A DNA stretch of 64,000 bases from Alitibacter langaaensis DSM 22999 (GCF_003096995.1 NZ_QENU01000009.1:1-64000), one strand, 5' to 3'; numbered from the stretch's first letter, positions 33,205 through 44,364 are shown. Numbers and translations: made by a program. Notes: generated from the sequence alone by a model not told the origin.

Positions 33205-34554
33205 ATGTTAATCGTCATTTTAATTTCATCCATCGCGCTCTTACTTCTGTTAATTATGAAGTTTAGAGTTCATGCATTTGTTGCATTAACTTTAGTCAGT
33301 TTATTGACCGCACTTGCAACAGGTGTGCCAGTCAATAAAATTTTACCTACTTTATTATCTGGTTTTGGCGGCACACTCGCCTCTGTGGCATTATTAGTGG
33401 GTTTTGGGGCAATGATTGGTCGTTTGCTCGAAATCACAGGCGGTGCAAAAGTGCTCGCTGATACATTAATTAATAAATTTGGCGAAGAAAAAGCACCATT
33501 TGCATTAGGTGTAGCATCATTACTTTTCGGCTTCCCGATTTTCTTCGATGCAGGTCTCGTTGTGATGTTGCCAATTATTTTCAGTGTTGCAAAACAATTT
33601 GGTGGCTCATTATTCCGTTATGCATTCCCTGCTGCTGGTGCATTTGCCGTTACCCACGCATTTTTACCACCGCATCCAGGCCCTGTTGCTGCGGGCGATT
33701 TATTAGGGGCTAATATCGGTTTATTAACTATCGTTGCGGTTGTGATTGCCTTGCCAACTTGGTATTTTGCGGCTTATCTTTACGGTACCTTTTTAGGGCG
33801 AAAATTCCACTTAGATCTACCTAAATCCTTCTTAAATTCGGCACCTATTAACGAAACGGCAGTGCTTAATCCACCTAGCTTTAGAAAAGTATTATGCATT
33901 TTATTACTACCGCTTTGCTTAATTATGCTTGATACGGTATTAAATACCCTATCGGTTGCGAAAGTGATTGACGGTTCGCAGTTATGGGTTGAGAGCTTAC
34001 GTTTGATTGGTAAAACACCTGTCGCCTTGCTCATTACGCTTTTAGTCACCATTTATCTTCTTAAAGAACAACGCAGTGTCGAGCAAATTGAAAAAATCTG
34101 TGATAGCTCATTGGGGCCAATTTGTGGGATCGTTTTAGTTACTGGTGCGGGTGGTATGTTTGGTGGCGTATTACGTGCAAGTGGTATTGGTGATATGCTA
34201 GCCAATATGCTGTCAGATACTGGTATGCCTGTGATTGTTGCCGCATTTATTATTTCTACGGCGTTGCGTGTTGCACAAGGTTCGGCAACCGTGGCAATCA
34301 CCACAACATCAGCATTAATTGCACCAATGGTTTCGGCGACAACGGGTTTAAGCGAATTTGACTTATGTTTTATCGTCATTTCAATCGCTTCAGGTGCAAC
34401 CGTATTAGCACATGTTAATGATAGTGGTTTCTGGCTTGTGAGCCGTTTTTTAGAAATTGATACTAAAACAATGTTTAAAACTTGGACAGTACAAGAAACA
34501 TTAATTGGTTTAGTTGGTTTCAGCTTATCCTTTATCGGTTCTATCATTCTTTAA
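33205..34554 (+). CDS. GntP-family gluconate/idonate permease
   Basis: A 449-residue inner-membrane transporter with about 12-14 spans. Family blocks include FGFPIFFDAGLVVMLPIIFSVA, the conserved FLPPHPGPVAAGDLLGANIG, GAGGMFGGVLRASGIG and RVAQGSATVAITT. It takes up gluconate and/or L-idonate by proton symport, in line with gntK and idnDO beside it. Which of GntT, GntU or IdnT it matches best cannot be told by eye, so no symbol is given. It ends the operon before a large inverted USS hairpin. A second GntP-family gene lies at 48185-49537. Confidence 0.92.
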   Translation: MLIVILISSIALLLLLIMKFRVHAFVALTLVSLLTALATGVPVNKILPTLLSGFGGTLASVALLVGFGAMIGRLLEITGGAKVLADTLINKFGEEKAPFALGVASLLFGFPIFFDAGLVVMLPIIFSVAKQFGGSLFRYAFPAAGAFAVTHAFLPPHPGPVAAGDLLGANIGLLTIVAVVIALPTWYFAAYLYGTFLGRKFHLDLPKSFLNSAPINETAVLNPPSFRKVLCILLLPLCLIMLDTVLNTLSVAKVIDGSQLWVESLRLIGKTPVALLITLLVTIYLLKEQRSVEQIEKICDSSLGPICGIVLVTGAGGMFGGVLRASGIGDMLANMLSDTGMPVIVAAFIISTALRVAQGSATVAITTTSALIAPMVSATTGLSEFDLCFIVISIASGATVLAHVNDSGFWLVSRFLEIDTKTMFKTWTVQETLIGLVGFSLSFIGSIIL

Positions 34555-34569
34555 CGAATAAAAACGAAC

Positions 34570-34629
34570 AAAGTGCGGTCAATTTTCACGAAGTTTTCCT
34601 AAAACTTTCACAAATTTGACCGCACTTTT
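34570..34629. terminator. Inverted uptake-sequence pair between the gnt permease and folC
   Basis: AAAGTGCGGTCAATTTT and AAATTTGACCGCACTTTTG pair across a loop of about 25 bases, between convergent genes. Confidence 0.7.
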
Positions 34630-34648
34630 GTGTCAATTCAAAACGCTT

Positions 34649-35968
34649 TTAGCTATTCAGCATTTGCAGAAATTCACCTACGGTATGAAATGAGCCAAAC
34701 ACTAAAACTACGTCATTTTTGACCACACTTTTCACTGCTTGCTGAACGCCAATCTCAACGGAATCGGCAATATCGCTATGAACGCTCCCCTTTCCTACCA
34801 CGTTATTTAATTTTTGTTGCAATTCAAGCCCTGTTTGCCCCCGTGGGACGTTTAGGCTGACACAATGCCATTCATCAATAACGGGTAATAAAGGCTCAAT
34901 CACGCCTTGTGCATCCTTGTCTTTAAGCAAGCCAAAAACGGCAATAATTCGCCCCGAAATTTGGGCTTTAAGTGCGGTCAATTTTTCGCTTAAATAACGC
35001 GCGGCATGGGGATTGTGCCCAACATCAATAATTACTTGTGGCATCTCTGCGCTGTTTTTCCCCATTTTATGCGCCAAAATTTCAAGTTGAGATGCTTTTA
35101 AAGGTTGAAAACGCCCTGTTAATTCCACATTTTTTAGCGACTGGCGAATAACATCTTCTGTAATTTTAAAAGGCAACGCTTGCACAGCGGCTAATGCGGT
35201 GGCAGCATTTTGCAATGGGATCTGACAAAACGGTAGATTTTCTAACCGCACTTTTTCACTTTGCCATACCCAATGCTGCGCTTTCTGCTCAAATGACCAA
35301 TCCACATCACGGCGAGAAACTTGGCAATGTAATGATTTTGCATGATCGAGCATCGAATTTGGCACATCGGGTTCACCAATGATAACGGGGCGATTTTCGC
35401 GGAAAATACCCGCTTTTTCAAAACCGATTAACTCTCGGTTATCCCCTAAAAAATCCACATGATCGATATCAACGCTGGTGATTACAGCGAGATCGGCGTC
35501 CACAATGTTCGTGGCATCTAAGCGTCCGCCTAGCCCCACTTCTAAAATCACTACATCTAGCTTAGCTTGTTTAAATAAATGCAACGCCGAAAGTGTGCTA
35601 AATTCAAAATAAGTGAGCGACTGAGTTTTGTTTTCATCGATATACGCAAAAGAAGCGGTATGCAATTCATCAGCGACATCTTCATTTTGAATGCGAACTC
35701 GCTCGTTATAACGGATCAAATGCGGGGAAGAATAAACGCCCACACGATAACCCGCGTTCAGCAATATGGTTTCTAATAAGCGACAAGTCGTGCCTTTGCC
35801 ATTGGTGCCCCCCACCGTAATCACAAAAGGCGCGGGCGTGAGCAAATCTAATTCTTGCGCAACCGCTTTTACACGCTCAAGCCCTAAATCAATGGCTTTA
35901 AAATGGCTATTTTCTAAATAAGAAAGCCACTCGTTTAGTGGCGAAGTGGCTTTTAAATTATGTTTCAT
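34649..35968 (-). CDS. folC: Dihydrofolate synthase / folylpolyglutamate synthase
   Basis: A 439-residue cytoplasmic ligase that adds glutamate to dihydropteroate and folates. The ATP loop is visible in VGGTNGKGTTCRLLE, followed by YSSPHLIRYNERVRI, VILEVGLGGRLDATN and the C-terminal IDVGHNPHAARYL. Length is close to E. coli FolC (422). The ATG lies 11 bases after the accD stop, matching the accD-folC operon known in gammaproteobacteria. Confidence 0.95.
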   Translation of the reverse strand: MKHNLKATSPLNEWLSYLENSHFKAIDLGLERVKAVAQELDLLTPAPFVITVGGTNGKGTTCRLLETILLNAGYRVGVYSSPHLIRYNERVRIQNEDVADELHTASFAYIDENKTQSLTYFEFSTLSALHLFKQAKLDVVILEVGLGGRLDATNIVDADLAVITSVDIDHVDFLGDNRELIGFEKAGIFRENRPVIIGEPDVPNSMLDHAKSLHCQVSRRDVDWSFEQKAQHWVWQSEKVRLENLPFCQIPLQNAATALAAVQALPFKITEDVIRQSLKNVELTGRFQPLKASQLEILAHKMGKNSAEMPQVIIDVGHNPHAARYLSEKLTALKAQISGRIIAVFGLLKDKDAQGVIEPLLPVIDEWHCVSLNVPRGQTGLELQQKLNNVVGKGSVHSDIADSVEIGVQQAVKSVVKNDVVLVFGSFHTVGEFLQMLNS

Positions 35969-35979
35969 AATGGGTTTAA

Positions 35980-36870
35980 TTATTCACTAGCAATTAATTC
36001 TGGTTCTACAAATGGCGATGGCTGACGTGTTAATTTGCTTAAAACGCTGGCTAATTTTTCTCGCATTTCAGAACGTTTGACAATCATATCAATGGCGCCA
36101 TGTTCTAATAAAAATTCAGCACGTTGGAAACCTTCGGGTAATTTTTCACGCACAGTTTGTTCAATCACGCGTGGGCCTGCAAAACCAATTAACGCTTTAG
36201 GTTCAGCAATGTTTAAATCCCCTAACATGGCGAAACTTGCCGACACACCGCCTAAGGTTGGATCGGTGAGTACAGAAATAAAAGGCACGCCTTTTTCTTT
36301 CATTTTGGCAAGCACGGCACTGGTTTTTGCCATTTGCATTAATGAAAGCAAGGCTTCTTGCATACGCGCGCCACCTGATGCAGAAAAACAAACGAATGGA
36401 CAATTTTTTTCCATTGCTTCTTCTGCGGCTTTCACAAATTTCGCCCCAACGACTGAACCCATTGAACCGCCCATAAAGCTGAAGTTTGAGGCTGCGGCAA
36501 CAATTGGCATACCGTAAAGGGTGCCAGATACCGTAATGAGTGCATCTTTTTCGCCTGTTTCTTTTTGTGCGGCTTTAATACGATCTGAATATTTTTTGAG
36601 ATCTTTAAATTTTAATACGTCTTTTGGCTCAAGTTCTGCTGAAATCTCAACAATACTGTCTTTATCCAATAATGCTTCTAAACGTTCACGGGCATCAATT
36701 CGCATATGATGTCCGCATTTTGGACACACTTCTAAATGGCGTTTTAATTCATCACGATATAAAACTTGCGCACAGGAAGTACATTTAGTCCACACGCCCT
36801 CTGGCACATTCGCTCTGCGGGAATCTGAGGTGGTCTTTTCTCTGCTAAAAATCTTATCAATCCAGCTCAT
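35980..36870 (-). CDS. accD: Acetyl-CoA carboxylase carboxyltransferase beta subunit
   Basis: A 296-residue subunit that, with AccA, moves the carboxyl group from biotin to acetyl-CoA, the first step of fatty-acid synthesis. An N-terminal zinc ribbon has C30, C33, C49 and C52 (CTSC and CPKCG). The crotonase-fold core includes [19 protein letters not shown] and [12 protein letters not shown]. Length is near E. coli AccD (304). It leads the accD-folC pair. An AAGGTT ribosome-like site precedes the ATG at 36870. Confidence 0.96.
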   Translation of the reverse strand: MSWIDKIFSREKTTSDSRRANVPEGVWTKCTSCAQVLYRDELKRHLEVCPKCGHHMRIDARERLEALLDKDSIVEISAELEPKDVLKFKDLKKYSDRIKAAQKETGEKDALITVSGTLYGMPIVAAASNFSFMGGSMGSVVGAKFVKAAEEAMEKNCPFVCFSASGGARMQEALLSLMQMAKTSAVLAKMKEKGVPFISVLTDPTLGGVSASFAMLGDLNIAEPKALIGFAGPRVIEQTVREKLPEGFQRAEFLLEHGAIDMIVKRSEMREKLASVLSKLTRQPSPFVEPELIASE

Positions 36871-36949
36871 TTTTAACCTTCTTTGTTAAAACGAAAAATT
36901 CTGCGTATTTAACCATAAAAATGGGAAATATACTAGCCATAAGTATAGG

Positions 36950-38149
36950 TTACTTGCACAACACCCAGCCATCGTCCAACCAGTTGCAAATACTATCTAT
37001 CAATAAAGTGATTAAATCATCATCAGCTGAAAGCTGCATTGCCATCTCTTGCAGGCTCGCCCAATCTAATGCTTCACCATCGGCAAGGCGTTTTAATACG
37101 GCTTTTTCTAACTCATTCAGTTCATCTAATAATTCCCCATTCGCATAAATTTCTAATGGGTTTTCTAAATAAGAGAGCTTGCAATTATTGTCTTGCACAA
37201 GCAATGCCCCATCATCGAACCATGCTTGTAATTCATCAGGGTCAGCCAGTTCATCCGAAACTAATATGTCGTAACGTCTTGAAGTTACTGTTGTTGCCAC
37301 CGCTTGTTGGAATAAACGATGAAACTCCGCAGAATTGGCTAACGTTTGTAGGAATTGTTGTTTCATTAACTGAATTTCTGGCTCGCCCAATTTTCCAGTT
37401 GGTTGAGTGGTTTGCGTTAAGCGCAATGGCACTAAAAATTCCGTGAGATTTAATTCAGGATTTTGGTGGCAAAAGCCTCGATTAATGTTATCCAGCAAAT
37501 CGCTGAGATTTGGATAGCGCAAACCGAAGGAAAAGGTTAAACAATCGTCTTGAGCAACGCCATAATGCGCCATTCGTGATGGAATATAGAGCAAATCGCC
37601 CGGTGCCATCACTTCATCTAACACTAAATCGCCCATATCATCAAAAATACGAATAGGCTGATTTGGCTTAAATTCTGTACTCGGATCACACCATTTCCCT
37701 AACTGCCAACGGCGATGTCCATAACCTTGCACGAGAAACACATCGTATTCGTCATAATGTTTTCCCACAGAACCGCCTTTAGGGGCGTAGGACACCATAA
37801 TATCATCGCGCTGCCATTGCGGGATAAAGCCAAAGGCATTCCACATTTCGCCCAATTCCTCAGACCATTGCTCCATATTTTGCACCAAAACAGACCATTT
37901 TTCTGGCACATCGGCAAGATCTTCTTCGGTAATCTCGCCTAATTTCACCCGCCAATCGTCATCGGAATATTGCTTTAATAAACGTGCTGTTGCATCTTCA
38001 TTGGTGGCGAGTTGGAAAATATCTTCAGGTTCAAACATTCCTACAATTTGTGGCATCGCATTACGCACGACAAGTGGCTTTTTCTGCCAATAATCACGCA
38101 GGAAAATTTCGGGGGTAATTTCGGTTGGTAGGCAAGATTGAATGGTCAT
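36950..38149 (-). CDS. roxA: Ribosomal protein uL16 3-hydroxylase (JmjC/cupin oxygenase)
   Basis: A 399-residue Fe(II)/2-oxoglutarate oxygenase of the YcfD/RoxA group, which hydroxylates an arginine in ribosomal protein L16. The iron-binding HxD is H131-D133 in GKHYDEYDVFLVQGYGHRRW, and the third ligand is H195 in PSRMAHYG. The C-terminal helical dimerisation and winged-helix parts fill residues 210-399. Length exceeds E. coli RoxA (373) slightly. The gene overlaps the rnfH stop by four bases, so translation is coupled. Confidence 0.92.
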   Translation of the reverse strand: MTIQSCLPTEITPEIFLRDYWQKKPLVVRNAMPQIVGMFEPEDIFQLATNEDATARLLKQYSDDDWRVKLGEITEEDLADVPEKWSVLVQNMEQWSEELGEMWNAFGFIPQWQRDDIMVSYAPKGGSVGKHYDEYDVFLVQGYGHRRWQLGKWCDPSTEFKPNQPIRIFDDMGDLVLDEVMAPGDLLYIPSRMAHYGVAQDDCLTFSFGLRYPNLSDLLDNINRGFCHQNPELNLTEFLVPLRLTQTTQPTGKLGEPEIQLMKQQFLQTLANSAEFHRLFQQAVATTVTSRRYDILVSDELADPDELQAWFDDGALLVQDNNCKLSYLENPLEIYANGELLDELNELEKAVLKRLADGEALDWASLQEMAMQLSADDDLITLLIDSICNWLDDGWVLCK

Positions 38150-38514
38150 CGTGTTTCTCCTTTGTTCAATTTTTCTGCTGCTTTTTGAGCGGCTAATTCT
38201 CGTTGTTGTTTTTGCTGTTGTTCTTGCTGTTGTTCTTGCTGCTGCGCTGCTCGCTTGCGGCGAATTTCTTTCGGATCGGCTAATAATGGGCGATAAATTT
38301 CAATGCGATCACCGTTTTTAAGCCCGTCCGTTAATTTAACAGGGCGACCAAACACGCCAACCTTATTTTCCCGCAGATCAATCTCAGCAAACTGCTGCAA
38401 AATCCCCGATTGCAAAATGGCTGTTTGCACTGTTGTGCTAGCATCCACCGTGAACGATTTTAAATAGTGGCTATGCGGCAATGCATAAGCGATTTCAATA
38501 TGAATTTGTTCCAT
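38146..38514 (-). CDS. rnfH: RnfH-family ubiquitin-like protein with a Gln-rich tail
   Basis: A 122-residue protein of the RnfH/RatB family. The ubiquitin-like beta-grasp fold covers residues 1-85, ending IEIYRPLLADPKEIRRKRA, as in the roughly 96-residue E. coli RatB. Residues 88-107 form a Gln/Glu tract (QQQEQQQEQQQKQQ). It is encoded by 12-bp tandem repeats at 38202-38249 and followed by a helix-prone ELAAQKAAEKLNKGE end. The role of the family is unclear (in E. coli proposed as a toxin-like RatB). It overlaps roxA by four bases. Confidence 0.85.
   Translation of the reverse strand: MEQIHIEIAYALPHSHYLKSFTVDASTTVQTAILQSGILQQFAEIDLRENKVGVFGRPVKLTDGLKNGDRIEIYRPLLADPKEIRRKRAAQQQEQQQEQQQKQQRELAAQKAAEKLNKGETR
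38202..38249 (-). repeat. 12-bp in-frame tandem repeats in rnfH
   Basis: On the plus strand GTTGTTGTTTTT, GCTGTTGTTCTT twice, then a degenerate unit follow head to tail. Each unit encodes four residues (QQQE/QQQK type). Such arrays can change length by slippage in steps of four residues without a frameshift. Confidence 0.7.
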
Positions 38515-38613
38515 TTTAATCCTAGAATTGGTTTATTTGGCGCAAAGTGCGGTCAAAATTTTAACAATTTTATTGGTTATTTCCCCAAAGTGCGGTCAAA
38601 AATTTGAATGTTT

Positions 38614-39483
38614 TTATGCGATTAATTTTTCAATATACATCAAGCTAATTGCCGCTATACCTAAGGCAATTCCTGCAATATTTATTCTGCTCATTCGTTC
38701 TTTAAAGAACGCTGCACCAACAATTGCGCCGACACAAATTACGCCAAGATCCATCGTTGCAAAAACAATCGTTGGGTTTTCTTTGAAATATTGATGGGCG
38801 TAGATATAAAACAAAATATTACCAAAGTTCAGACAGCCTAAAATCAATCCGCCCACAAAACTTGGCACGGTCCATTGGGTGCGTTTAAGTAATAAAAACA
38901 AAAACATTACCACCGCTGCCACTGAAAAGGAAATAAATAAGGATGTAGGAAATGCGCCGCCCATAAGCGCGACTTTTTTGTATAAAATCCCCGTTACGCC
39001 CCAAATTAGCCAAACGCCAGCTAAAGCAAGGCTCGCTTTTAACGCATTTCCCACCGCACTGGCGGGCTTAAATAACAAACAAAATAAGGCAACAAAAGCA
39101 ATCACCACGCCTGCGATCCGAAAATCGCTTAAGGTTTCATTAAACAGGACAACGGCGGCAATGATTTGCAAAAATAATGCCAAACGCTGCGCGGCATCGG
39201 TGCGCACAATACCACCATATTCAATGGCTTTTGACATGACTAAAAAACCTAAAGGCAAAATAATCCCTAAGGTTAAGAAAATAGGTTTAGCGGGGCTTTG
39301 GATAAAAAATTCGGTGAAACTTAAGCCTTGAAAATCAGGTTTTAATAACGCGTAGCTTAAACACAACGCCACCACATAACCAAAGGCGATCATTTGTGGA
39401 ATCACGACTTGATATTTTTTGGTGAGTTTAAATAAAACCGAAACGGAAACGCTACAAATAATAGCCAAAATTAAAAAATGCAT
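38614..39483 (-). CDS. DMT/EamA-family transporter
   Basis: A 289-residue inner-membrane protein with about 10 hydrophobic spans in two homologous halves (EamA repeats, about residues 3-140 and 150-285). Visible markers are LGIILPLGFLVMSKAIEYGGIVRTDAAQRLALFLQII in the first half and FATMDLGVICVGAIVGAAFFKERMSRINIAGIALGI in the second, where the short helix-end pattern is typical of drug/metabolite exporters. The substrate is unknown. It lies downstream of cysB on the same strand with 48 bases between, so cotranscription is possible but not proof of a sulfur link. Confidence 0.85.
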   Translation of the reverse strand: MHFLILAIICSVSVSVLFKLTKKYQVVIPQMIAFGYVVALCLSYALLKPDFQGLSFTEFFIQSPAKPIFLTLGIILPLGFLVMSKAIEYGGIVRTDAAQRLALFLQIIAAVVLFNETLSDFRIAGVVIAFVALFCLLFKPASAVGNALKASLALAGVWLIWGVTGILYKKVALMGGAFPTSLFISFSVAAVVMFLFLLLKRTQWTVPSFVGGLILGCLNFGNILFYIYAHQYFKENPTIVFATMDLGVICVGAIVGAAFFKERMSRINIAGIALGIAAISLMYIEKLIA

Positions 39484-39531
39484 AAAACCTCAATGATGTG
39501 AAATAGGCGCAGAAGTTGCGCCTATCGATGA

Positions 39532-40518
<987 letters not shown>

Positions 40519-40586
40519 TTAACCGCACTTTGGTAATTAAAAAGCAATTAAGACGGCTCATAAGACGATGAATAAAACAATGAATG

Positions 40587-40632
40587 AACTGTCGAACGCA
40601 AAAATCACATTATCTAAATGTTCGACAAGTTC
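40587..40632. repeat. Imperfect inverted repeat downstream of rluB
   Basis: GAACTGTCGAAC and GTTCGACAAGTTC are complementary apart from one bulged base and are separated by about 21 bases. It lies in the rluB-cysB gap and may be a weak terminator or a protein site. There is no T run. Confidence 0.4.
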
Positions 40633-40647
40633 ACTAATTTTTTCCTA

Positions 40648-41754
40648 TTATTTTTTATAGCGTTTTGTCGCATCAGAATAGCGTTTTACCGCGCGGCGAA
40701 TTTGCCCTGTTTTAACGCGACGTTTAGGTTGGGTAACATCTAATTTCGTTTCAGTTTCCGCCGGCAAACCCACTAGCTCACGCAGATAATTTACATTGGC
40801 TAAATCCATTTCTTCCCAACCACCACGCGGCAAGGTTTTCATTAATTGGATATTGCCATAACGAATACGAATAAGGCGGCTCACTTGAATGCCTTGGCTT
40901 TCCCATAAACGGCGCACTTCACGATTGCGCCCTTCCATTAAAGTGACATCAAACCATTGGTTTAACCCTGTGCCGCCGACAGCTTTAATTGTTTTAAAAT
41001 TCGCCACGCCATCTTCTAATTGCACACCTTTACGCAAGCGCTGCAACATAGCATCATCAACTTGACCAAACACGCGCACGGAATATTCGCGTTCAACTTC
41101 TTGGCTCGGATGCATTAAGCGGTTAGCAAGTTCGCCGTCTGTGGTGAATAAAAGCAATCCCGAAGTGTTAATATCCAAACGCCCGACAGCGATCCAGCGC
41201 GCGCCTGTTAAACGTGGCAAACGGTCGAACACTGTTGCCCGACCTTCGGGATCGTGCCTTGTGCAAAGTTCGCCTTCGGGCTTGTAATACATTAATACGC
41301 GGCAAACGTCTTTCTGTACTGCGTTTAAATTCACTAAATGTCCGTCAACACGAATCTTTAAACCAGAATGAATAGTGACGCGGTCACCAAGTGTCGCAAT
41401 TTTGCCATCAACAGAAACTCGCCCTGCAGCAATAACGGCTTCAATTTCACGGCGAGATCCTTGCCCTGCTCGAGCCAGCACTTTTTGCAGTTTTTCCCCT
41501 TCTACTGTCGGCTTACGTTCTACCGCCACAGTAGGTTTAGGCTTGCGCATTGGCAAAGGTTTGCGTTCAAATTTTGCTTTTTCTTCACTACTTTTCACTG
41601 CACTTTTGCTACTAGCCCGCGGTTCACGAGATAAACGGCTACGGCTTTCGCCAGTTTGAGAATGGTTCACACGTTCGCTATTTTTATTGCGCTCATTGCG
41701 CGCAAAGTGCGGTTGATTTTCTGAATTTTTTTGACGGGATGTTTGAAATTTCAT
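40648..41754 (-). CDS. rluB: 23S rRNA pseudouridine(2605) synthase with a basic N-terminal extension
   Basis: A 368-residue enzyme of the RsuA/RluB family. An S4 RNA-binding domain spans about residues 88-146 ([22 protein letters not shown]). The catalytic Asp is D194 in [19 protein letters not shown]. The conserved KPEG and [12 protein letters not shown] blocks are present. Residues 1-85 form a Ser/Arg/Lys-rich, probably disordered extension before the S4 domain, longer than in E. coli RluB (291 residues in total). A Lys/Arg-rich tail ends the protein. RluE or RluF are alternatives, but the S4 domain and length favour RluB. Confidence 0.9.
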   Translation of the reverse strand: MKFQTSRQKNSENQPHFARNERNKNSERVNHSQTGESRSRLSREPRASSKSAVKSSEEKAKFERKPLPMRKPKPTVAVERKPTVEGEKLQKVLARAGQGSRREIEAVIAAGRVSVDGKIATLGDRVTIHSGLKIRVDGHLVNLNAVQKDVCRVLMYYKPEGELCTRHDPEGRATVFDRLPRLTGARWIAVGRLDINTSGLLLFTTDGELANRLMHPSQEVEREYSVRVFGQVDDAMLQRLRKGVQLEDGVANFKTIKAVGGTGLNQWFDVTLMEGRNREVRRLWESQGIQVSRLIRIRYGNIQLMKTLPRGGWEEMDLANVNYLRELVGLPAETETKLDVTQPKRRVKTGQIRRAVKRYSDATKRYKK

Positions 41755-41858
41755 AAATATTCCTTGTCGCTTTCACAAGCGTCGTTGTTGACGGTGAATG
41801 AATAAAACTAAGCTATGCAAGCTCAATGCCCAATCGCATTACGCCTTCACCATCATAA

Positions 41859-42482
41859 TTAAATAAAGGGGTCGATTGCGCCACTGCCTTCACGCAAAAT
41901 CACGGGGGTGTTTTCAGTTAAATCCACAACCGTTGTTGGCTCTTGCCCGAGATAACCGCCGTGAATAATTAAATCCACCTTGCGCTCTAATCTATCTCGA
42001 ATTTCTTCAGGATCAGATTGTGTGATATGGTCTTCGTTCGGCAACATCAGTGAACAAGACAAAATTGGCTCACCAAGTGCGGTTAATAAATCCAACGCAA
42101 TCTGATTATCTGGCACACGCAAGCCAATCGTTTTACGTTTTGATGTCATCAAGCGGCGTGGTAATTCTTTGGTTGCGCTTAAAATAAACGTATAACGCCC
42201 TGGTGTATTATTTTTAATCAAACGATAAGCTTGATTACTCACCGTTGCATAATGGGAAAGTTCGGAAAGATCACTGCATACCAAGGTAAAATTGTGATTT
42301 TCCGGCAAACTACGAATCTCAACAATTCGATCCATTGCATGTTTATCGCCAATAGAACAACCTAGCGCATAGCCAGAATCGGTGGGATAAACAATCACGC
42401 CACCATTTTTTAAGATCTCAACGGATTGATTAATCAAACGAGATTGCGGATTTTCTGGGTGAATATAAAAAAATTGGCTCAT
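41859..42482 (-). CDS. yciO: Sua5/YciO/YrdC-family protein
   Basis: A 207-residue protein with the YrdC/Sua5 fold, beginning at about residue 15 with IEILKNGGVIVYPTDSGYALGC, the nucleotide-binding strand-loop. Later come the RVPDNQIALDLL and PILSCSLMLP blocks. It fits YciO (206 residues in E. coli) rather than TsaC, which is shorter and makes the threonylcarbamoyl-adenylate for t6A tRNA. The exact activity of YciO is less settled. It precedes rluB on the same strand with about 100 bases between. Confidence 0.88.
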   Translation of the reverse strand: MSQFFYIHPENPQSRLINQSVEILKNGGVIVYPTDSGYALGCSIGDKHAMDRIVEIRSLPENHNFTLVCSDLSELSHYATVSNQAYRLIKNNTPGRYTFILSATKELPRRLMTSKRKTIGLRVPDNQIALDLLTALGEPILSCSLMLPNEDHITQSDPEEIRDRLERKVDLIIHGGYLGQEPTTVVDLTENTPVILREGSGAIDPFI

Positions 42483-42690
42483 ATTTTCACTTCCTTGCCA
42501 ATAAAAAGTGCGGTGAATTATACCGCAATTTTTACATAACCTATAACCTTTTGTTATTGAGAATTTCTGAATTTTAACGTGGCCATTTTCTCAATGGGTT
42601 AGGCATAATGGCATACCGAATAAAAAATCTCAGGTTAAACACAGTTTCCTAGCCGTTTCATAATTCTAGCCAAGATTTAATTTTTAAACA

Positions 42691-43485
42691 TTAACCTAAA
42701 TTCTCAAGCAAAAATAACGGCCCCATTGGCGTTTTAGGGAGTTGAAATTTTTCAGGATAATCCACTCGAACTAAATATAAACCTTCTGGCTTTGCCGTTG
42801 GCGCAGCAAGTGAGCGATCTTTTTGCGCTAATAGCCATTCAATCCACTCTACGGGCTGGCGACCACACCCCACTTCCATTAAACTGCCCACTATATTACG
42901 CACCATATGATGCACAAAGGCATTGGCTTTAATATCCACCACAATGTAATCACCATGGCGAGTAACCTGCAAATGATGAACATTACGCCAAGGCGTGTGC
43001 GACTGGCATTGCGCAGCACGAAAAGAGGAAAAATCATTTTCGCCTAACAAAAACTGCCCCGCTTGCTGCATTTTTTCATGATCTAACGACAAATGTGTAT
43101 GCGTTATCCCATAGGGCAAAATGGCAGAGCGCAATTTATTGCTATATAACACATAGCGATAACGGCGGGCAGTTGCCGAAAAACGCGCATGAAATTCATC
43201 GTCCACCTGCTTTGCCCATTTCACCGCGATGTCATCCGGCAAATTAGCATTGGTGCCAAATGCCCAAGCTTTTTCTGGACGAATCACATCCGTCTCAAAA
43301 TGCACCACTTGCCCTGTGCCATGCACGCCACTGTCTGTACGCCCCGCACAAAATACTTCAATTTTCTCATTTGCCACAAAAGACAATGCCTTTTCTAAGG
43401 CTTCCTGCACGCTCGAAACCTTCTCTTGACGCTGCCAACCAAAATAATTTTTACCGCTATATTCGATCCCTAAGGCAATTTTCAT
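42691..43485 (-). CDS. truA: tRNA pseudouridine(38-40) synthase
   Basis: A 264-residue enzyme that modifies uridines 38-40 of the anticodon arm. It begins [20 protein letters not shown]. The catalytic aspartate is D51 in [15 protein letters not shown]. Further blocks are [17 protein letters not shown] and [18 protein letters not shown]. Length is near E. coli TruA (270). It appears to have its own promoter, since about 350 bases of non-coding sequence lie upstream. Confidence 0.96.
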   Translation of the reverse strand: MKIALGIEYSGKNYFGWQRQEKVSSVQEALEKALSFVANEKIEVFCAGRTDSGVHGTGQVVHFETDVIRPEKAWAFGTNANLPDDIAVKWAKQVDDEFHARFSATARRYRYVLYSNKLRSAILPYGITHTHLSLDHEKMQQAGQFLLGENDFSSFRAAQCQSHTPWRNVHHLQVTRHGDYIVVDIKANAFVHHMVRNIVGSLMEVGCGRQPVEWIEWLLAQKDRSLAAPTAKPEGLYLVRVDYPEKFQLPKTPMGPLFLLENLG

Positions 43486-43841
43486 CTTTTTCTCTAAATT
43501 AATCTAAAAACGACCGCACTTTATCACAAAAATAAAGCATAAATCAGCAATAAAACCAAAAGTGCGGTCATTTTTGGCGAAGTTTTTTTCAAAATGCGCT
43601 GCACTTTATTTCATTTTTGAGCAATTTTATTTGGGCTCTTTGTGGTGTTGTTTAGGATGAGAATGATTTTCCTAAAAATTTATAAGAAAATGAAAAATTA
43701 TAGTGATTTTAAGTATATTTCGTAGAAATGTGGTTTAAAGTTAAGACTGAAAAAATCTAAAAACTACGATCTGAATGGGGTGATAAAATTAGAAAATAAA
43801 AAACCTCCTATTAAAGGAGGTTAATAAGCAAATCGTTATAA
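43486..43841. other. Intergenic region truA / csp
   Basis: About 355 bases. It holds an uptake-sequence pair in opposite orientation (near 43512 and 43558), a degraded GCTGCACTTTA nearby, the csp terminator at 43798-43826, and AT-rich sequence without a gene. The truA promoter should lie near 43490-43560. Confidence 0.5.
43798..43826 (-). terminator. Rho-independent terminator of the csp gene
   Basis: AACCTCCT and AGGAGGTT form an 8-bp perfect stem; read on the minus strand it is followed by TTTTTTATTTTC. Confidence 0.85.
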
Positions 43842-44051
43842 CTAGATAACTGCTACATCTACAGCTGCAGGACCGCGTTGTGAATCTTGTAGATTATATT
43901 CTACGTGGTCGCCTTCATTTAAATTACGGCGGTTATTGCCGATAATTCCAGAGAAATGAACGAAAACATCTTTTCCACCATTTGATGGAGTGATGAAACC
44001 GAAACCTTTATCAGAGTTAAACCATTTTACTAAGCCATTTAATTTAGACAT
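43842..44051 (-). CDS. Cold-shock protein, CspA family
   Basis: A 69-residue single OB-fold nucleic-acid chaperone. RNP1 KGFGFITP and RNP2-like VFVHFSG are present, starting from [13 protein letters not shown]. It differs from cspD at 59128 in its loop [16 protein letters not shown]. Which E. coli paralogue is closest is not clear by eye, so no symbol is given. The gene has an AAGGAAGACA ribosome site, its own terminator and a long leader of about 170 bases after a plausible promoter at 44229-44257, as in cold-inducible csp genes. Confidence 0.9.
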   Translation of the reverse strand: MSKLNGLVKWFNSDKGFGFITPSNGGKDVFVHFSGIIGNNRRNLNEGDHVEYNLQDSQRGPAAVDVAVI

Positions 44052-44228
44052 GTTGTCTTCCTTTTTTAAATTTTAAATTTGTGTGCTTGAATCAAGCGTT
44101 AAGTGCTAATAACGTGAACTTAAATCGAGATGGGTATTAAAAGAAACTTCAAGGAACAAATTTAGAACTTGTAATGGGGAAGAACTGTAATAACTAACTT
44201 TTATTAAACTGCTGTCTAGCTGAGACGC

Positions 44229-44257
44229 ATTAGAACACGATAATTACATTAACACAA
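44229..44257 (-). promoter_or_regulatory. Predicted promoter of the csp gene with a long leader
   Basis: On the minus strand TTGTGT (44257-44252), a 17-base spacer and TCTAAT (44234-44229) form a sigma70-like promoter. Transcription near 44222 would give a 5' leader of about 170 bases, close to the roughly 160 bases of E. coli cspA. Confidence 0.5.
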
Positions 44258-44364
44258 GCTTTATTTCATTTTTATTGTAAAAAAGATGAAAATACTCAAA
44301 TATAGTTAATACAATGGCTCTAACTGACAAGATATTTTGTTCCTTTTTAATAAAACGACAATAA

